The notes below the pieces were generated by a model that saw only the letters and a program-made list of their open reading frames with translations, ran no database searches and had not been told where the DNA came from. A DNA stretch of 10,373 nt from JBOFCS01 sp051646185. GTDB lineage: Bacteria; Actinomycetota; Actinomycetes; Mycobacteriales; Mycobacteriaceae. How positions within the stretch are numbered: position 1 is the stretch's first letter; every line of letters begins with the position of its first letter. Position numbers and translations under genes: made by a program. Positions 1-6,537 of the stretch are shown one piece after another. The DNA lies in contig JBOFCS010000008.1 of NCBI GenBank assembly GCA_051646185.1, positions 1 to 10,373 of the forward strand, in the 5' to 3' direction.

Positions 1-40
1 ATATGGGGCGAGCCACAGCCACTTCTTGAGTTAATCCTAG

Positions 41-490
41 CTATAAGTCGTTATCGAAGCGCTTACGAAAACGCTCTTCCATCCTGGCGGAAAACCCACC
101 CTCTTGCTTATTTTTCTTGACAGTTCTTTGCTCTCGACCAGCACCCCGAGATGAATCAGCATCATCCTTCAATCGACTGCCAGCCTTAGCGGAACTCCCT
201 TCCCCCATCTTCCCCCCCGCAGTAATCAGGTAAGCCGCAGTGCAAAACATCACTATAAAACCAAGAACACTTAGCGCAGGAAAGCCACTGACCTGTAAGG
301 ATGGGATTGCAACACCAAGAACAAGCAGTGTCAGACCCAAAATAAACAGCACTAAAGACTGCAATCTACGACGGCCTGCTACTCCACGCAAACGGCCGCC
401 ACGGACATGAGAAGCAAACTTCGGATCTTCAGCGTAGAGCGCGCTCTCGATTTGATCGAGCATGCGCTGCTCATGTTCAGAGAGTGGCAC
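41..490 (-). CDS. DUF3040 family small membrane protein
   Basis: A 149-residue protein with the usual DUF3040 plan. It has a charged amphipathic N-terminus (MPLSEHEQRMLDQIE, about 1-30, with the family's ALYAEDPKFA stretch), then two membrane segments (about 44-64 and 71-91) separated by a short loop. A hydrophilic, strongly charged cytoplasmic-type tail follows, ending in an Arg-rich patch near 139-144. It starts at GTG, with an AGGAGG-type ribosome binding site four to five bases upstream. In Mycobacteriales the homologue (Rv2169c in M. tuberculosis, from memory) sits just upstream of mraZ and the dcw division cluster and is transcribed toward it. The orientation here fits, but mraZ lies outside the window. 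The molecular function is unknown; a link to division or the envelope is inferred from context only. The family call is confident and the length is normal. Confidence 0.9.
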   Translation of the reverse strand: MPLSEHEQRMLDQIESALYAEDPKFASHVRGGRLRGVAGRRRLQSLVLFILGLTLLVLGVAIPSLQVSGFPALSVLGFIVMFCTAAYLITAGGKMGEGSSAKAGSRLKDDADSSRGAGREQRTVKKNKQEGGFSARMEERFRKRFDNDL

Positions 491-621
491 AGTCCCTCCT
501 CTCCAACCCTAACGACAATGTCTGAGTTATTAGAACACAAACATAGGCCCGACTTTGGCGGGAACCTAACACCATAATACGAGCAGAAGCCGCCTAGTAC
601 CACCATTGTCACGAATTGATC

Positions 622-635
622 TCCTTGATCAAGGA
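622..635. repeat. 14-base perfect palindrome
   Basis: TCCTTGATCAAGGA is a perfect inverted repeat in the gap between the HEPN and DUF3040 genes. On the minus strand it carries the AAGGA of a good ribosome binding site eight bases before a GTG (612). It could be an operator, part of a terminator together with the adjacent hairpin, or chance. Confidence 0.4.
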
Positions 636-660
636 AAAACCCACCTTATTTCGCTAAGGG
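635..660 (-). terminator. Weak candidate terminator after the HEPN gene
   Basis: On the minus strand, CCTTA and TAAGG (plus-strand 644-648 and 655-659) can pair around a six-base loop. They are followed after TGGG by a run of five T (plus-strand A635-639). The stem is only five pairs, so this is a weak rho-independent candidate about 35-60 bases beyond the HEPN stop codon. Confidence 0.3.
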
Positions 661-692
661 CAAACCATAAAAATACCTTTAAGCCCTGAATA

Positions 693-1196
693 TCACGCCG
701 ACTTTTGATCTTCTTTTCGACCGCCAATCTTCACCCGACCATCGGAAGCCAGGCACTCAACAACATCGTCAACAGCATCCAAAAATTCACCGGCCTTCAG
801 ATAGAGCTGATTGGCCAATACTGCATCAACCCTTGCGGTAATACCTGCTTCCACCGCAGCGCGCGTAACTGAATGCTGAGCAAAATACGTAGCCCACTGC
901 GTAAATTCTGGAGATACTGTCCGCATTCGAACCCAGGCACTACGTGAGCCAGAATGGCGGACTCTCCGTTCCATCACCGCAAGCACAGCTCCAGCTCCAC
1001 GCAAAGCAGCTAAATACGAGTACACAAATCTTTCACCGGGGTCGGTCGAACCCGCGGCATCGATCAATAAATCGTCAGCACGCCCGATAAAATCTTGCGC
1101 CAGACGAATACCTAAATTTTTGCCGTCACTTTTAAAGCTACGGCTCTGGGCACCAACACGAATAGACATGACACCATCCATCACTTGACTGGGCAT
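693..1196 (-). CDS. SAV_6107-family HEPN-domain protein
   Basis: A mostly helical 167-residue protein. After a short variable N-terminus come helices around LAQDFIGRADDLLIDA, FVYSYLAALRGAGAVLAVMERR and AVEAGITARVDAVLANQLYLKAGEFLDAVDDVV, which match the actinobacterial SAV_6107 HEPN-like family as I remember it. I find no R-x4-6-H motif typical of HEPN ribonucleases, so a catalytic role is not supported. The open frame begins at a GTG two codons earlier (1202), only two bases from the GGAGG at 1205-1209. The ATG at 1194-1196 lies eight bases from that site and is the better start. The gene lies upstream of the DUF3040 gene on the same strand with a 202-base gap, and is divergent from the GNAT gene. 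Function unknown. Confidence 0.75.
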   Translation of the reverse strand: MPSQVMDGVMSIRVGAQSRSFKSDGKNLGIRLAQDFIGRADDLLIDAAGSTDPGERFVYSYLAALRGAGAVLAVMERRVRHSGSRSAWVRMRTVSPEFTQWATYFAQHSVTRAAVEAGITARVDAVLANQLYLKAGEFLDAVDDVVECLASDGRVKIGGRKEDQKSA

Positions 1197-1366
1197 TCTC
1201 ACTACCTCCGTAAAACCTCAACCTGACACCGACAGACGACTGAGTCATCAGCAGGCAACGCATAGCCCTAACACCATGCATCGAACATTCATTCGACATA
1301 TTCAATATAGCGAGGAGCACCGACAAACCACGGACAAGCGCACCTCAGGAAGGGTGACTATAAGCA

Positions 1367-1933
1367 GTGTCCATCTACTTAGTTGATCTTTCAACAACGG
1401 AATTTGCCCATCGGATTTTTGATGCATTATCGGTCTACACCCAAGCCATGAACTACCCAACAGACACGGCAAGGCAGCGCGCCTCCCTATGGGTTGAGCA
1501 CAGTCAGCGTCCAGGCTGGAAAGCTATTGCTGCCTATAAAAACGACACCATACAAACTTCAATGGTAGGAATTGCTTATGGTTATCGTGGGTCTAAAAAC
1601 CAATGGTGGTCTCAGCAGGTTCGACAAGGATTACACCAGTCGGGCTACCACAAAAAGGACATCACTTCGGTACTCTCCCACTACTTTGAACTGACTGAGT
1701 TACACGTAGCTCCCGCAGCCCAAGGCAATGGGCTTGGTGAGACCTTACTGCGCACCTTACTCACCGATCGAGCCGAAAAATCAGTTTTGCTGTCTACACC
1801 AGAAATATTTGGCGAATCAAATCGAGCATGGCAGCTTTATCGGCGAACAGGGTTTAACGACGTGCTCCGAAATTTTCAGTTTCCTGGCGATAGTCGACCA
1901 TTTGCAGTTCTGGGTCGAGCTTTACCACTCTAA
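1367..1933 (+). CDS. GNAT-family N-acetyltransferase (Rv2170-like)
   Basis: A 188-residue acetyl-CoA-dependent N-acetyltransferase. GNAT motif A is clear: a strand TELHVAP followed by the pyrophosphate-binding loop QGNGLG at 119-124 and the helix ETLLRTLL. Motif B is SNRAWQLYRRTGF at 151-163. The N-terminus (MSIYLVDLS) and C-terminus (FAVLGRALPL) match the Rv2170 group from memory, which supports the GTG start at 1367. The nearest Shine-Dalgarno-like sequence (AGGAAGGG, 1347-1354) is 12 bases away, rather far. The M. tuberculosis homologue has been reported to acetylate isocitrate dehydrogenase; whether that holds here is unknown. It is divergent from the HEPN gene and only 21 bases upstream of an FAD oxidoreductase on the same strand, so the two are probably co-transcribed. 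Full length, no oddities. Confidence 0.88.
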   Translation: MSIYLVDLSTTEFAHRIFDALSVYTQAMNYPTDTARQRASLWVEHSQRPGWKAIAAYKNDTIQTSMVGIAYGYRGSKNQWWSQQVRQGLHQSGYHKKDITSVLSHYFELTELHVAPAAQGNGLGETLLRTLLTDRAEKSVLLSTPEIFGESNRAWQLYRRTGFNDVLRNFQFPGDSRPFAVLGRALPL

Positions 1934-1954
1934 ACTCCCGATACGATCAAGTGC

Positions 1955-3556
1955 ATGATGGATGCAGTAGTAATTGGGTCAGGACATAACGCACTTATTG
2001 CTGCTTGCTACTTAGCGCGAGAAGGCTGGTCAGTTGAAGTGCTAGAAAAAGATACAATTCCAGGAGGGGCAGTATCTACAGTTGAAAGATTTCCTGGGCA
2101 TCACGTTGATCGTGGCTCTTCGGCGCATATCATGATCCGCCACACAGGGATTATCGAAGATCTTGGCCTCGAATCTTTTGGACTATCGTACGTTGATTGC
2201 GACCCTTGGGCTTTTGCCCCTTCCCCACCGAATAGCAAAAAACCTGGCATCGTCTTCTCGCAAAGCCTAGAAGCGACCTGTGCATCTATAGCTGCGTCCT
2301 GCGGCAGTCATGATGCGCGAGCCTATAGAAAATTTGTTGAAACCTGGGGCCCACGCAGCCAACGAGTAATGAAGGCGTTTTCACACCCGCCACGAGCATC
2401 TTCACTGACCCGATCATTTTGGGGTTTAGATACCCACGGCGACCCATCTGGCTTAGCCCGAGAATTTCTTGCCACAGGAGACTCCCTACTAGACTATTAC
2501 TTTGACGACGAACCCCTTAAAGCTGCACTATCCTGGTTTGGTGCACAATCTGGTCCACCAATGTCCGAGCCTGGGACCGCACCCATGGTTGGCTTCGCCG
2601 CACTCATGCACTCACGAGTCCCTGGGCGGGCTAAAGGCGGAAGCGGCGCACTTACCACCGCACTCATCGCAAAGCTATCTCACGATGGCGGAAGCATCAC
2701 TACCGGCGATGCTGTCACCAGTATCAGTCAAAGTAAGAAATTTTGGAGGGTACATACTCAAAGTGGACGAGAAGTATTAAGCCGCAAAATAATTGCTGGC
2801 TGCCATATCCTTACCACATTAGAACTACTAGATGCCGGGGGATACTCTAAACAGCAGCTGGAACACTGGCGGCGAAATATACGCGTGGGACCAGGAATGG
2901 GAATGGCCATTCGGTTAGCCACAAAGAGCCTTCCTCAATATCAAAACGCTCCAAAGGAATTAAAAGAAAGTACTTCAGGACTACAACTACTCATACATAA
3001 TCGAAATCACCTACGGACAGCCCATTCTGCAGCGCTCGTCGGCGAACTCCCACCCCGCCCAGCAATACTTGCAATGAGCTTTAGCGGCCTTGACCCCACT
3101 CTTACCCCACCGGGAGAACACTCCATTACTTTGTGGTCACAATGGCACCCCTACCTACTTTCCCAGGGCCGACAATGGTCAGCAATTGCTGAATCAGAAG
3201 CTGATCGAATAATTGCCGAAATGACACGCTGGTCACCTGGTTTTAACGAAACTGTGTTGGATCGTTATATACAAACACCGGAATTGCTCGAATCTGAGCT
3301 TGGCTTAATTGGCGGCAACATTATGCACATTGAGATGTCGCTCGACCAAATGATGTTGTGGCGCCCCACTTCTGATCTTGCCCAGCATCGAGTCCCACAA
3401 GCACCTGGTTTCTATATCACTGGCGCCTCTACTCACCCCGGCGGAGGTGTTAATGGTGCAAGCGGTGCAAGCGTCGCGAAACTCATTCTTCAGGATGCGC
3501 ACGGAAAACTAAGGGCACTACGCTATGGCTTTAAAAATTACTCAACGAGACAATAA
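1955..3556 (+). CDS. PYROXD2-like FAD-dependent oxidoreductase (COG1233, phytoene dehydrogenase-related)
   Basis: A 533-residue soluble flavoprotein. The N-terminal Rossmann FAD motif is IGSGHNALIAA (7-17), with Glu31 at the end of the second strand for ribose binding, followed by GGA (37-39). The GHN variant of the dinucleotide motif is typical of the PYROXD2 branch rather than of true CrtI. A GRAKGGSGALTTALIAKL segment (224-241) and the C-terminal FAD motif ITGASTHPGGGVNGASG (about 488-504) complete the superfamily pattern. The substrate is unknown; members are annotated only as phytoene dehydrogenase-related. It starts at an ATGATG doublet 21 bases after the acetyltransferase stop with no strong ribosome binding site, so it probably depends on readthrough from that gene. 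The gene is absent from the corresponding place in M. tuberculosis as I recall it. Full length with no frameshift. Confidence 0.88.
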   Translation: MMDAVVIGSGHNALIAACYLAREGWSVEVLEKDTIPGGAVSTVERFPGHHVDRGSSAHIMIRHTGIIEDLGLESFGLSYVDCDPWAFAPSPPNSKKPGIVFSQSLEATCASIAASCGSHDARAYRKFVETWGPRSQRVMKAFSHPPRASSLTRSFWGLDTHGDPSGLAREFLATGDSLLDYYFDDEPLKAALSWFGAQSGPPMSEPGTAPMVGFAALMHSRVPGRAKGGSGALTTALIAKLSHDGGSITTGDAVTSISQSKKFWRVHTQSGREVLSRKIIAGCHILTTLELLDAGGYSKQQLEHWRRNIRVGPGMGMAIRLATKSLPQYQNAPKELKESTSGLQLLIHNRNHLRTAHSAALVGELPPRPAILAMSFSGLDPTLTPPGEHSITLWSQWHPYLLSQGRQWSAIAESEADRIIAEMTRWSPGFNETVLDRYIQTPELLESELGLIGGNIMHIEMSLDQMMLWRPTSDLAQHRVPQAPGFYITGASTHPGGGVNGASGASVAKLILQDAHGKLRALRYGFKNYSTRQ

Positions 3557-3557
3557 A

Positions 3558-3800
3558 ATGAACTTATCCGTTGATAAACTAAAAATTTTCCATAAACGCT
3601 TCCGGCTGCAGCTAACTCCTTAGTAGTGATGGCCGGTTATGCACAATTTTTACCCACTAACCGCAGGAATACGACGCGGTTACCCAACCATCATTATCGT
3701 ATGACTGCTTGCCATAACCATATTTTTACATTCGCTTAGCTCTCGTGGACCAATCTGGATGCTCGTTGCAGTCGCATGATGAACACCACCAACCTTATTG
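3558..3800 (+). pseudogene. Possible decayed membrane-protein gene
   Basis: One base after the oxidoreductase stop, an ATG (3558) opens a frame of 21 codons, then hits TAG TAG TGA TGG (3621-3632). The same frame then reads 24 open codons to a TGA at 3702-3704, another 24 open codons (3705-3776), and a TGA TGA pair at 3777-3782. The open stretches read like membrane protein: FYPLTAGIRRGYPTIIIV, then LLAITIFLHSL and GPIWMLVAVA, then TPPTLLSK. Several stops could be former Trp (TGG to TGA) or Gln (CAG to TAG) codons. Intact genes here end in TGA, so stop recoding is unlikely. I do not recognise the family. It could be the eroded third gene of the operon, or chance. Confidence 0.3.
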
Positions 3801-3825
3801 TCGAAATAAGTTGATTAGCAATAAG

Positions 3826-3854
3826 TTATCTCTTTGCCCGGTACTAGCTATAAT
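3826..3854 (+). promoter_or_regulatory. Candidate lppM promoter
   Basis: A perfect TATAAT (3849-3854) lies 17 bases after TTATCT (3826-3831), a poor -35. A start near 3861 would leave an untranslated leader of about 180 bases before the preferred lppM start. A second, weaker candidate has TTGACC at 3898-3903 and an AT-rich TTTAAA at 3922-3927. Confidence 0.35.
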
Positions 3855-4043
3855 CCGGCTCGGGCCATCCTTAGCCACCTAGTTTTGGTCCCCAGGTTTG
3901 ACCTATTCAGGGCTCTATAGCTTTAAAGCGATGGAAGTTTTGGCGTCCTGTTGGTCATGTGAGTTTTGCTCAACCAAGAAGCGCCTAACCAGTTTGCCCC
4001 CCTTGTCTGCAATGCCCCGGGAGCAGCCTGGCACGATAAGCCT

Positions 4044-4754
4044 GTGCAACTGATCGACACCAGACCAAAAAAACCGACGCTACCCACCGCGCTTATGGTT
4101 CCTCTACTGCTAGTCGCGCTTTTACTGACACTGTCAGGTTGTGTCCGAGTTAAAGTCACCATGGGAGTATCCGCTAATGACAGGGTTTCTGGACAGATTC
4201 TTGCCGCAATTACAAGCACAGATAAAGACGAACGCGGCCCACAATTACAGGCCCCCAACGGACTGGGTTCGCGAGTTTCAGTACGACCGTATCAACAAGA
4301 AGGATTTATAGGCAGCCAAGCCATATTCAGCGACTTATCTTTTAGCGAGGTGACCCAGTTAGGATCAATGTCCACCGATTCTGCGGGTAGATTCGATTTA
4401 TCCTTGCGCCGTTCAGGGGAACTCGTCACATTAGAAGGCCGGGTTGACCTATCACAATTAAAAGCACAAAATGCTGATATTCAGTTCAGCGTTGCGTTCC
4501 CCGCCCGGATTTCCACAACAAACGGTACCCGCAGCAGCGAAACTACCGTTGCTTGGAAGCTAACACCGGGTGAAATCACAACAATGAATGCTGCGGTCCG
4601 CTATTCCGATCCAAATACTAGATCCTTTGCCGGCTGGGCAGGTTTGATTGGTGGAATAACTCTAGGCTTCGCTGGACTTGTAGCATTGCTCGCTTGGTAC
4701 TCACGTGATCGCTCCCCTAAAATCAGACAACCAAAGACTCAGCCTAAACCGTGA
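4044..4754 (+). CDS. lppM: LppM-family lipoprotein with C-terminal membrane anchor
   Basis: A 236-residue envelope lipoprotein from this start. A basic n-region (RPKK) precedes a hydrophobic stretch VPLLLVALLLTLSGC, which ends in a lipobox with the modified Cys at residue 33. The mature part resembles LppM/Rv2171 from memory: DRVSGQILAA, GPQLQAP, GSQAIFSDLSFSEV, DLSLRRSGELVTLEGR, TMNAAVRYSDPNTRSF. A second membrane segment (about 196-219) is followed by a short basic tail, so the protein is held at both ends. LppM in M. tuberculosis is linked to phagosome-maturation arrest and binds phosphoinositide-type lipids in reports I recall. The frame stays open back to TTG at 3966, but that would add 26 residues before the signal peptide and has no clear ribosome binding site. 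GTG at 4044 gives a normal signal peptide, although its ribosome binding site is also weak. Its position before metF, idsA and mptA matches the conserved locus. Confidence 0.82.
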   Translation: MQLIDTRPKKPTLPTALMVPLLLVALLLTLSGCVRVKVTMGVSANDRVSGQILAAITSTDKDERGPQLQAPNGLGSRVSVRPYQQEGFIGSQAIFSDLSFSEVTQLGSMSTDSAGRFDLSLRRSGELVTLEGRVDLSQLKAQNADIQFSVAFPARISTTNGTRSSETTVAWKLTPGEITTMNAAVRYSDPNTRSFAGWAGLIGGITLGFAGLVALLAWYSRDRSPKIRQPKTQPKP

Positions 4755-4942
4755 TACTGCGTACATAGTTTTAATAAATTGAGCAATAGTTTCCGGTGTT
4801 GAAGCCGCAGCTACCCTCATCAATAATTTCGCCTTAGTCAACTGAGTTTTACGAAAGCACTTTTAATAACACTACTTGGGTGCATCCTCCCGTAAGAAAC
4901 TAAGAAAGAAATCCACCACTGTTAATCAGAGATCTTAAGCAC

Positions 4943-4957
4943 TGCAATATAATTGCA
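4943..4957. promoter_or_regulatory. Palindrome enclosing a consensus -10 box
   Basis: TGCAAT-ATA-ATTGCA is a perfect 6+3+6 inverted repeat whose centre contains TATAAT (4948-4953). This geometry would suit an operator that occludes a promoter. No good -35 is seen, and no convincing gene follows on the plus strand. It may drive an unrecognised transcript or be chance in AT-rich DNA. Confidence 0.28.
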
Positions 4958-5210
4958 AACTTTCCAGTACTTATTTTAATGATTGATCCGCTGATTAAAT
5001 ATTTTTCACTGCTGCAACCGCAATTGATAGTGATAACCCATGTGCATTGCAGCAAGAACAGAGCGTAGCTGACGGTTGCCCCTGGAAACTCTCAGTGTGT
5101 GCCATTCTCGCCGATCTAGCCCACACCGAGAGAGCGGAAAAGCATTTAGCCTTTCACGATGCAGATATCCACTTAGAACCAGAGACCCCGCCCCAAACAA
5201 CTACCGTCTT

Positions 5211-5230
5211 GAGCAGTAGCCGAACTGCTC
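5211..5230. repeat. 7-base-pair hairpin
   Basis: GAGCAGT and ACTGCTC form a perfect seven-pair stem around a six-base loop. It is followed on the plus strand by TTATCTG rather than a T run, so it is a poor rho-independent terminator. It could still mark a transcript end or an RNA element in this long gap. Confidence 0.35.
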
Positions 5231-5449
5231 TTATCTGCCTTGTCCTGAACAAAAGCGCAGACTGCTATGGAAAAATTATTCAGCCACAGTACTGAAACAA
5301 GAAAATGTGATGCACTTGGTGCACTTACCCCCTTATTCATGCGACCCTTCCTAGCAGGTGGGCTCGACTCAATTTACACCCACTGGCATAGTAAAATAAG
5401 TTAGAAAAGCCAAAAGACACTTCGTTTAATACACCAACCTCAGACTGAG

Positions 5450-6421
5450 TTATGCAGAAGAACTGACCTGTACACCAAGATTAGCTAAAACTTCGCTTGT
5501 TGCTCTGGCGAAATTGAGTGTACAAAAATGCAAGCAGGGAGCTCCCTCTGCTATTAACCGCTGACTCATTTGTGTAGCCATCTCAATACCCACTTCCCTT
5601 ACTGCTGAACGGTTTTCCTCAGGATTATCACCTGCAGCTAGCCTTAACCGTACTTCGACAGCATCCGGAATTTTTGATCCCGACAACTCAACCATCCGCC
5701 GCACCGTACGAAGCGAAGTAATCGGCATCAGACCTGGTATTATAGGTTTGCTCCCCTGTTCCGGATCGCTAGCAATAACCCGATCCCGTAGTCGTAGATA
5801 ATCCTCAACATCAAAGAACATTTGAGTAATCGAATACTCAGCCCCAGCACGAAGTTTCGCAACTAAATACCGAGTATCGTCATCAAGGGTAGGCGCTCGA
5901 TAATGTCCCTCTGGGAACGATGCAACTCCCACATGAAAGTCACCTAGGTCCCGAACCAAACGCACGAGTTGCTCGGCATATTCCAATCCTTGAGGATGCG
6001 GCAGCCAATGCCCCAGCGGATCACCAGGAGGGTCTCCTCTGAGAACAAGAATGTTACTGATTCCTCGGTCTGCATACGCCCCCACCATTGACCGAAGTTC
6101 GTCCACGGTATGTGATACAGCAGTTAAATGCGCCACAGGCAATAAAGTGGTTTCTTCGGCAAGCGCTCCAGTAACTCTTACAGTCCGATCTCTGGTGGAG
6201 CCACCGGCCCCATATGTCATAGACACAAAAGCCGGTTGCATTCGCTCGAAAACCCGGACGGCACGCCATAAACGTTCCTCAGCCATCGAGTCCCGCGGAG
6301 GATAAAACTCCACTGAAAATGGGATCTTTCCTGGCTCCGCACTCTTTATTCGATCAACAATAGACGGAGTGCTGGTTGCCCTGCCCCTACCCTTGTGTCC
6401 CCTCGCGGCATCTACAGTCAC
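5450..6421 (-). CDS. metF: Methylenetetrahydrofolate reductase (MetF/MTHFR family)
   Basis: A 323-residue TIM-barrel enzyme that reduces 5,10-methylene-THF to 5-methyl-THF for methionine synthesis. Family motifs appear in order: FSVEFYPPRD (35-44, Glu39 aligning with the E. coli catalytic Glu28), VSMTYGAGGSTRDRT (66-80), AHLTAVSHTVDEL (97-109), LVLRGDPP (125-132, Asp130 corresponding to Asp120), GVASFPEGH (165-173), ITQMFFD (198-204), PGLMPI (229-234) and HFCTLNFARAT (298-308). The end motif reads TLNFARA rather than the common TLNR, as I recall from E. coli. It is the Rv2172c position in the conserved locus; that mycobacterial type is reported to behave atypically toward FAD. It starts at GTG with no Shine-Dalgarno. 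A TATGCT box six bases upstream suggests a leaderless mRNA. The first 30 or so residues are low in conservation. It is divergent from idsA. Confidence 0.92.
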   Translation of the reverse strand: MTVDAARGHKGRGRATSTPSIVDRIKSAEPGKIPFSVEFYPPRDSMAEERLWRAVRVFERMQPAFVSMTYGAGGSTRDRTVRVTGALAEETTLLPVAHLTAVSHTVDELRSMVGAYADRGISNILVLRGDPPGDPLGHWLPHPQGLEYAEQLVRLVRDLGDFHVGVASFPEGHYRAPTLDDDTRYLVAKLRAGAEYSITQMFFDVEDYLRLRDRVIASDPEQGSKPIIPGLMPITSLRTVRRMVELSGSKIPDAVEVRLRLAAGDNPEENRSAVREVGIEMATQMSQRLIAEGAPCLHFCTLNFARATSEVLANLGVQVSSSA

Positions 6422-6427
6422 CTGTTA

Positions 6428-6433
6428 AGCATA
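6428..6433 (-). promoter_or_regulatory. metF -10 box (probable leaderless start)
   Basis: On the minus strand TATGCT (plus-strand AGCATA) ends six bases before the metF GTG, which places the expected transcription start on the G of the start codon. Together with the absence of a ribosome binding site this argues for leaderless translation, common in actinobacteria. No good -35 is visible. Confidence 0.5.
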
Positions 6434-6440
6434 GATTTAC

Positions 6441-6454
6441 CGGTCATCTGACCG
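6441..6454. promoter_or_regulatory. Candidate operator between metF and idsA
   Basis: CGGTCA-TC-TGACCG is a perfect 6+2+6 inverted repeat in the divergent intergenic region. It begins seven bases upstream of the metF -10 box, so it overlaps that promoter's spacer and -35. It also covers the -35 position of a possible plus-strand promoter. The regulator is unknown, and the site does not match the McbR operator as I remember it. Confidence 0.42.
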
Positions 6455-6465
6455 TGATCTGGCAC

Positions 6466-6471
6466 TAATAT
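6466..6471 (+). promoter_or_regulatory. Candidate idsA -10 box
   Basis: TAATAT is a -10-like hexamer on the plus strand. The matching -35 position (6443-6448, GTCATC) falls inside the palindrome at 6441-6454. A start near 6478 would give a leader of about 60 bases before the idsA ribosome binding site and CTG start. Confidence 0.28.
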
Positions 6472-6525
6472 TTCACGTCTTCATCAGGCCACTAAACTCA
6501 TGATAGGTTCTACACACCCTCATTC

Positions 6526-6531
6526 AAGGAG
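6526..6531 (+). promoter_or_regulatory. Ribosome binding site that decides the idsA start
   Basis: AAGGAG lies six bases before CTG at 6538-6540. The GTG at 6592, the first conventional start in the frame, has no Shine-Dalgarno. This site therefore supports the CTG. Confidence 0.6.
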
Positions 6532-6537
6532 AGAACT

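Larger units (their letters stand above)
4755..5449. other. Long intergenic stretch without a convincing gene
   Basis: About 695 bases lie between two convergent genes (lppM on plus, metF on minus). The first 250 bases are AT-rich, the middle is richer in G+C. An 82-codon open frame (5047-5295, TTG start) has no ribosome binding site and no recognisable protein. On the minus strand, 5200-5006 contains RVSRGNRQLRSVLAAMHMG, which faintly recalls the C-terminus of IS110-type transposases. A 7-base inverted repeat (GCTGCAA 5011-5017, TTGCAGC 5047-5053) and three short palindromes are present. No strong terminator for either flanking gene was seen. The stretch is probably eroded sequence or carries an unseen small RNA. 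Confidence 0.5.

Noticed and set aside
1281..1296. TCGAA-CATTCA-TTCGA inverted repeat between the divergent HEPN and GNAT genes
   Set aside because: Arms of only five bases with a six-base gap, and no clear promoter boxes placed around it; too weak to call an operator.
3621..3782. In-frame TGA codons at positions that would suit Trp, suggesting code reassignment
   Set aside because: idsA, crtI and lppM here end in TGA at family-typical C-termini, and TAG/TAA also interrupt the frame, so pseudogene decay or chance is the better reading.
3931..4053. 40-codon Cys-rich frame before lppM
   Set aside because: No clear ribosome binding site, and it lies within suspected decayed sequence; kept only as a possible coupling frame.
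5047..5295. 82-codon plus-strand open frame in the lppM-metF gap
   Set aside because: TTG start without a ribosome binding site, no recognisable motif, and the composition is not protein-like; more likely chance.
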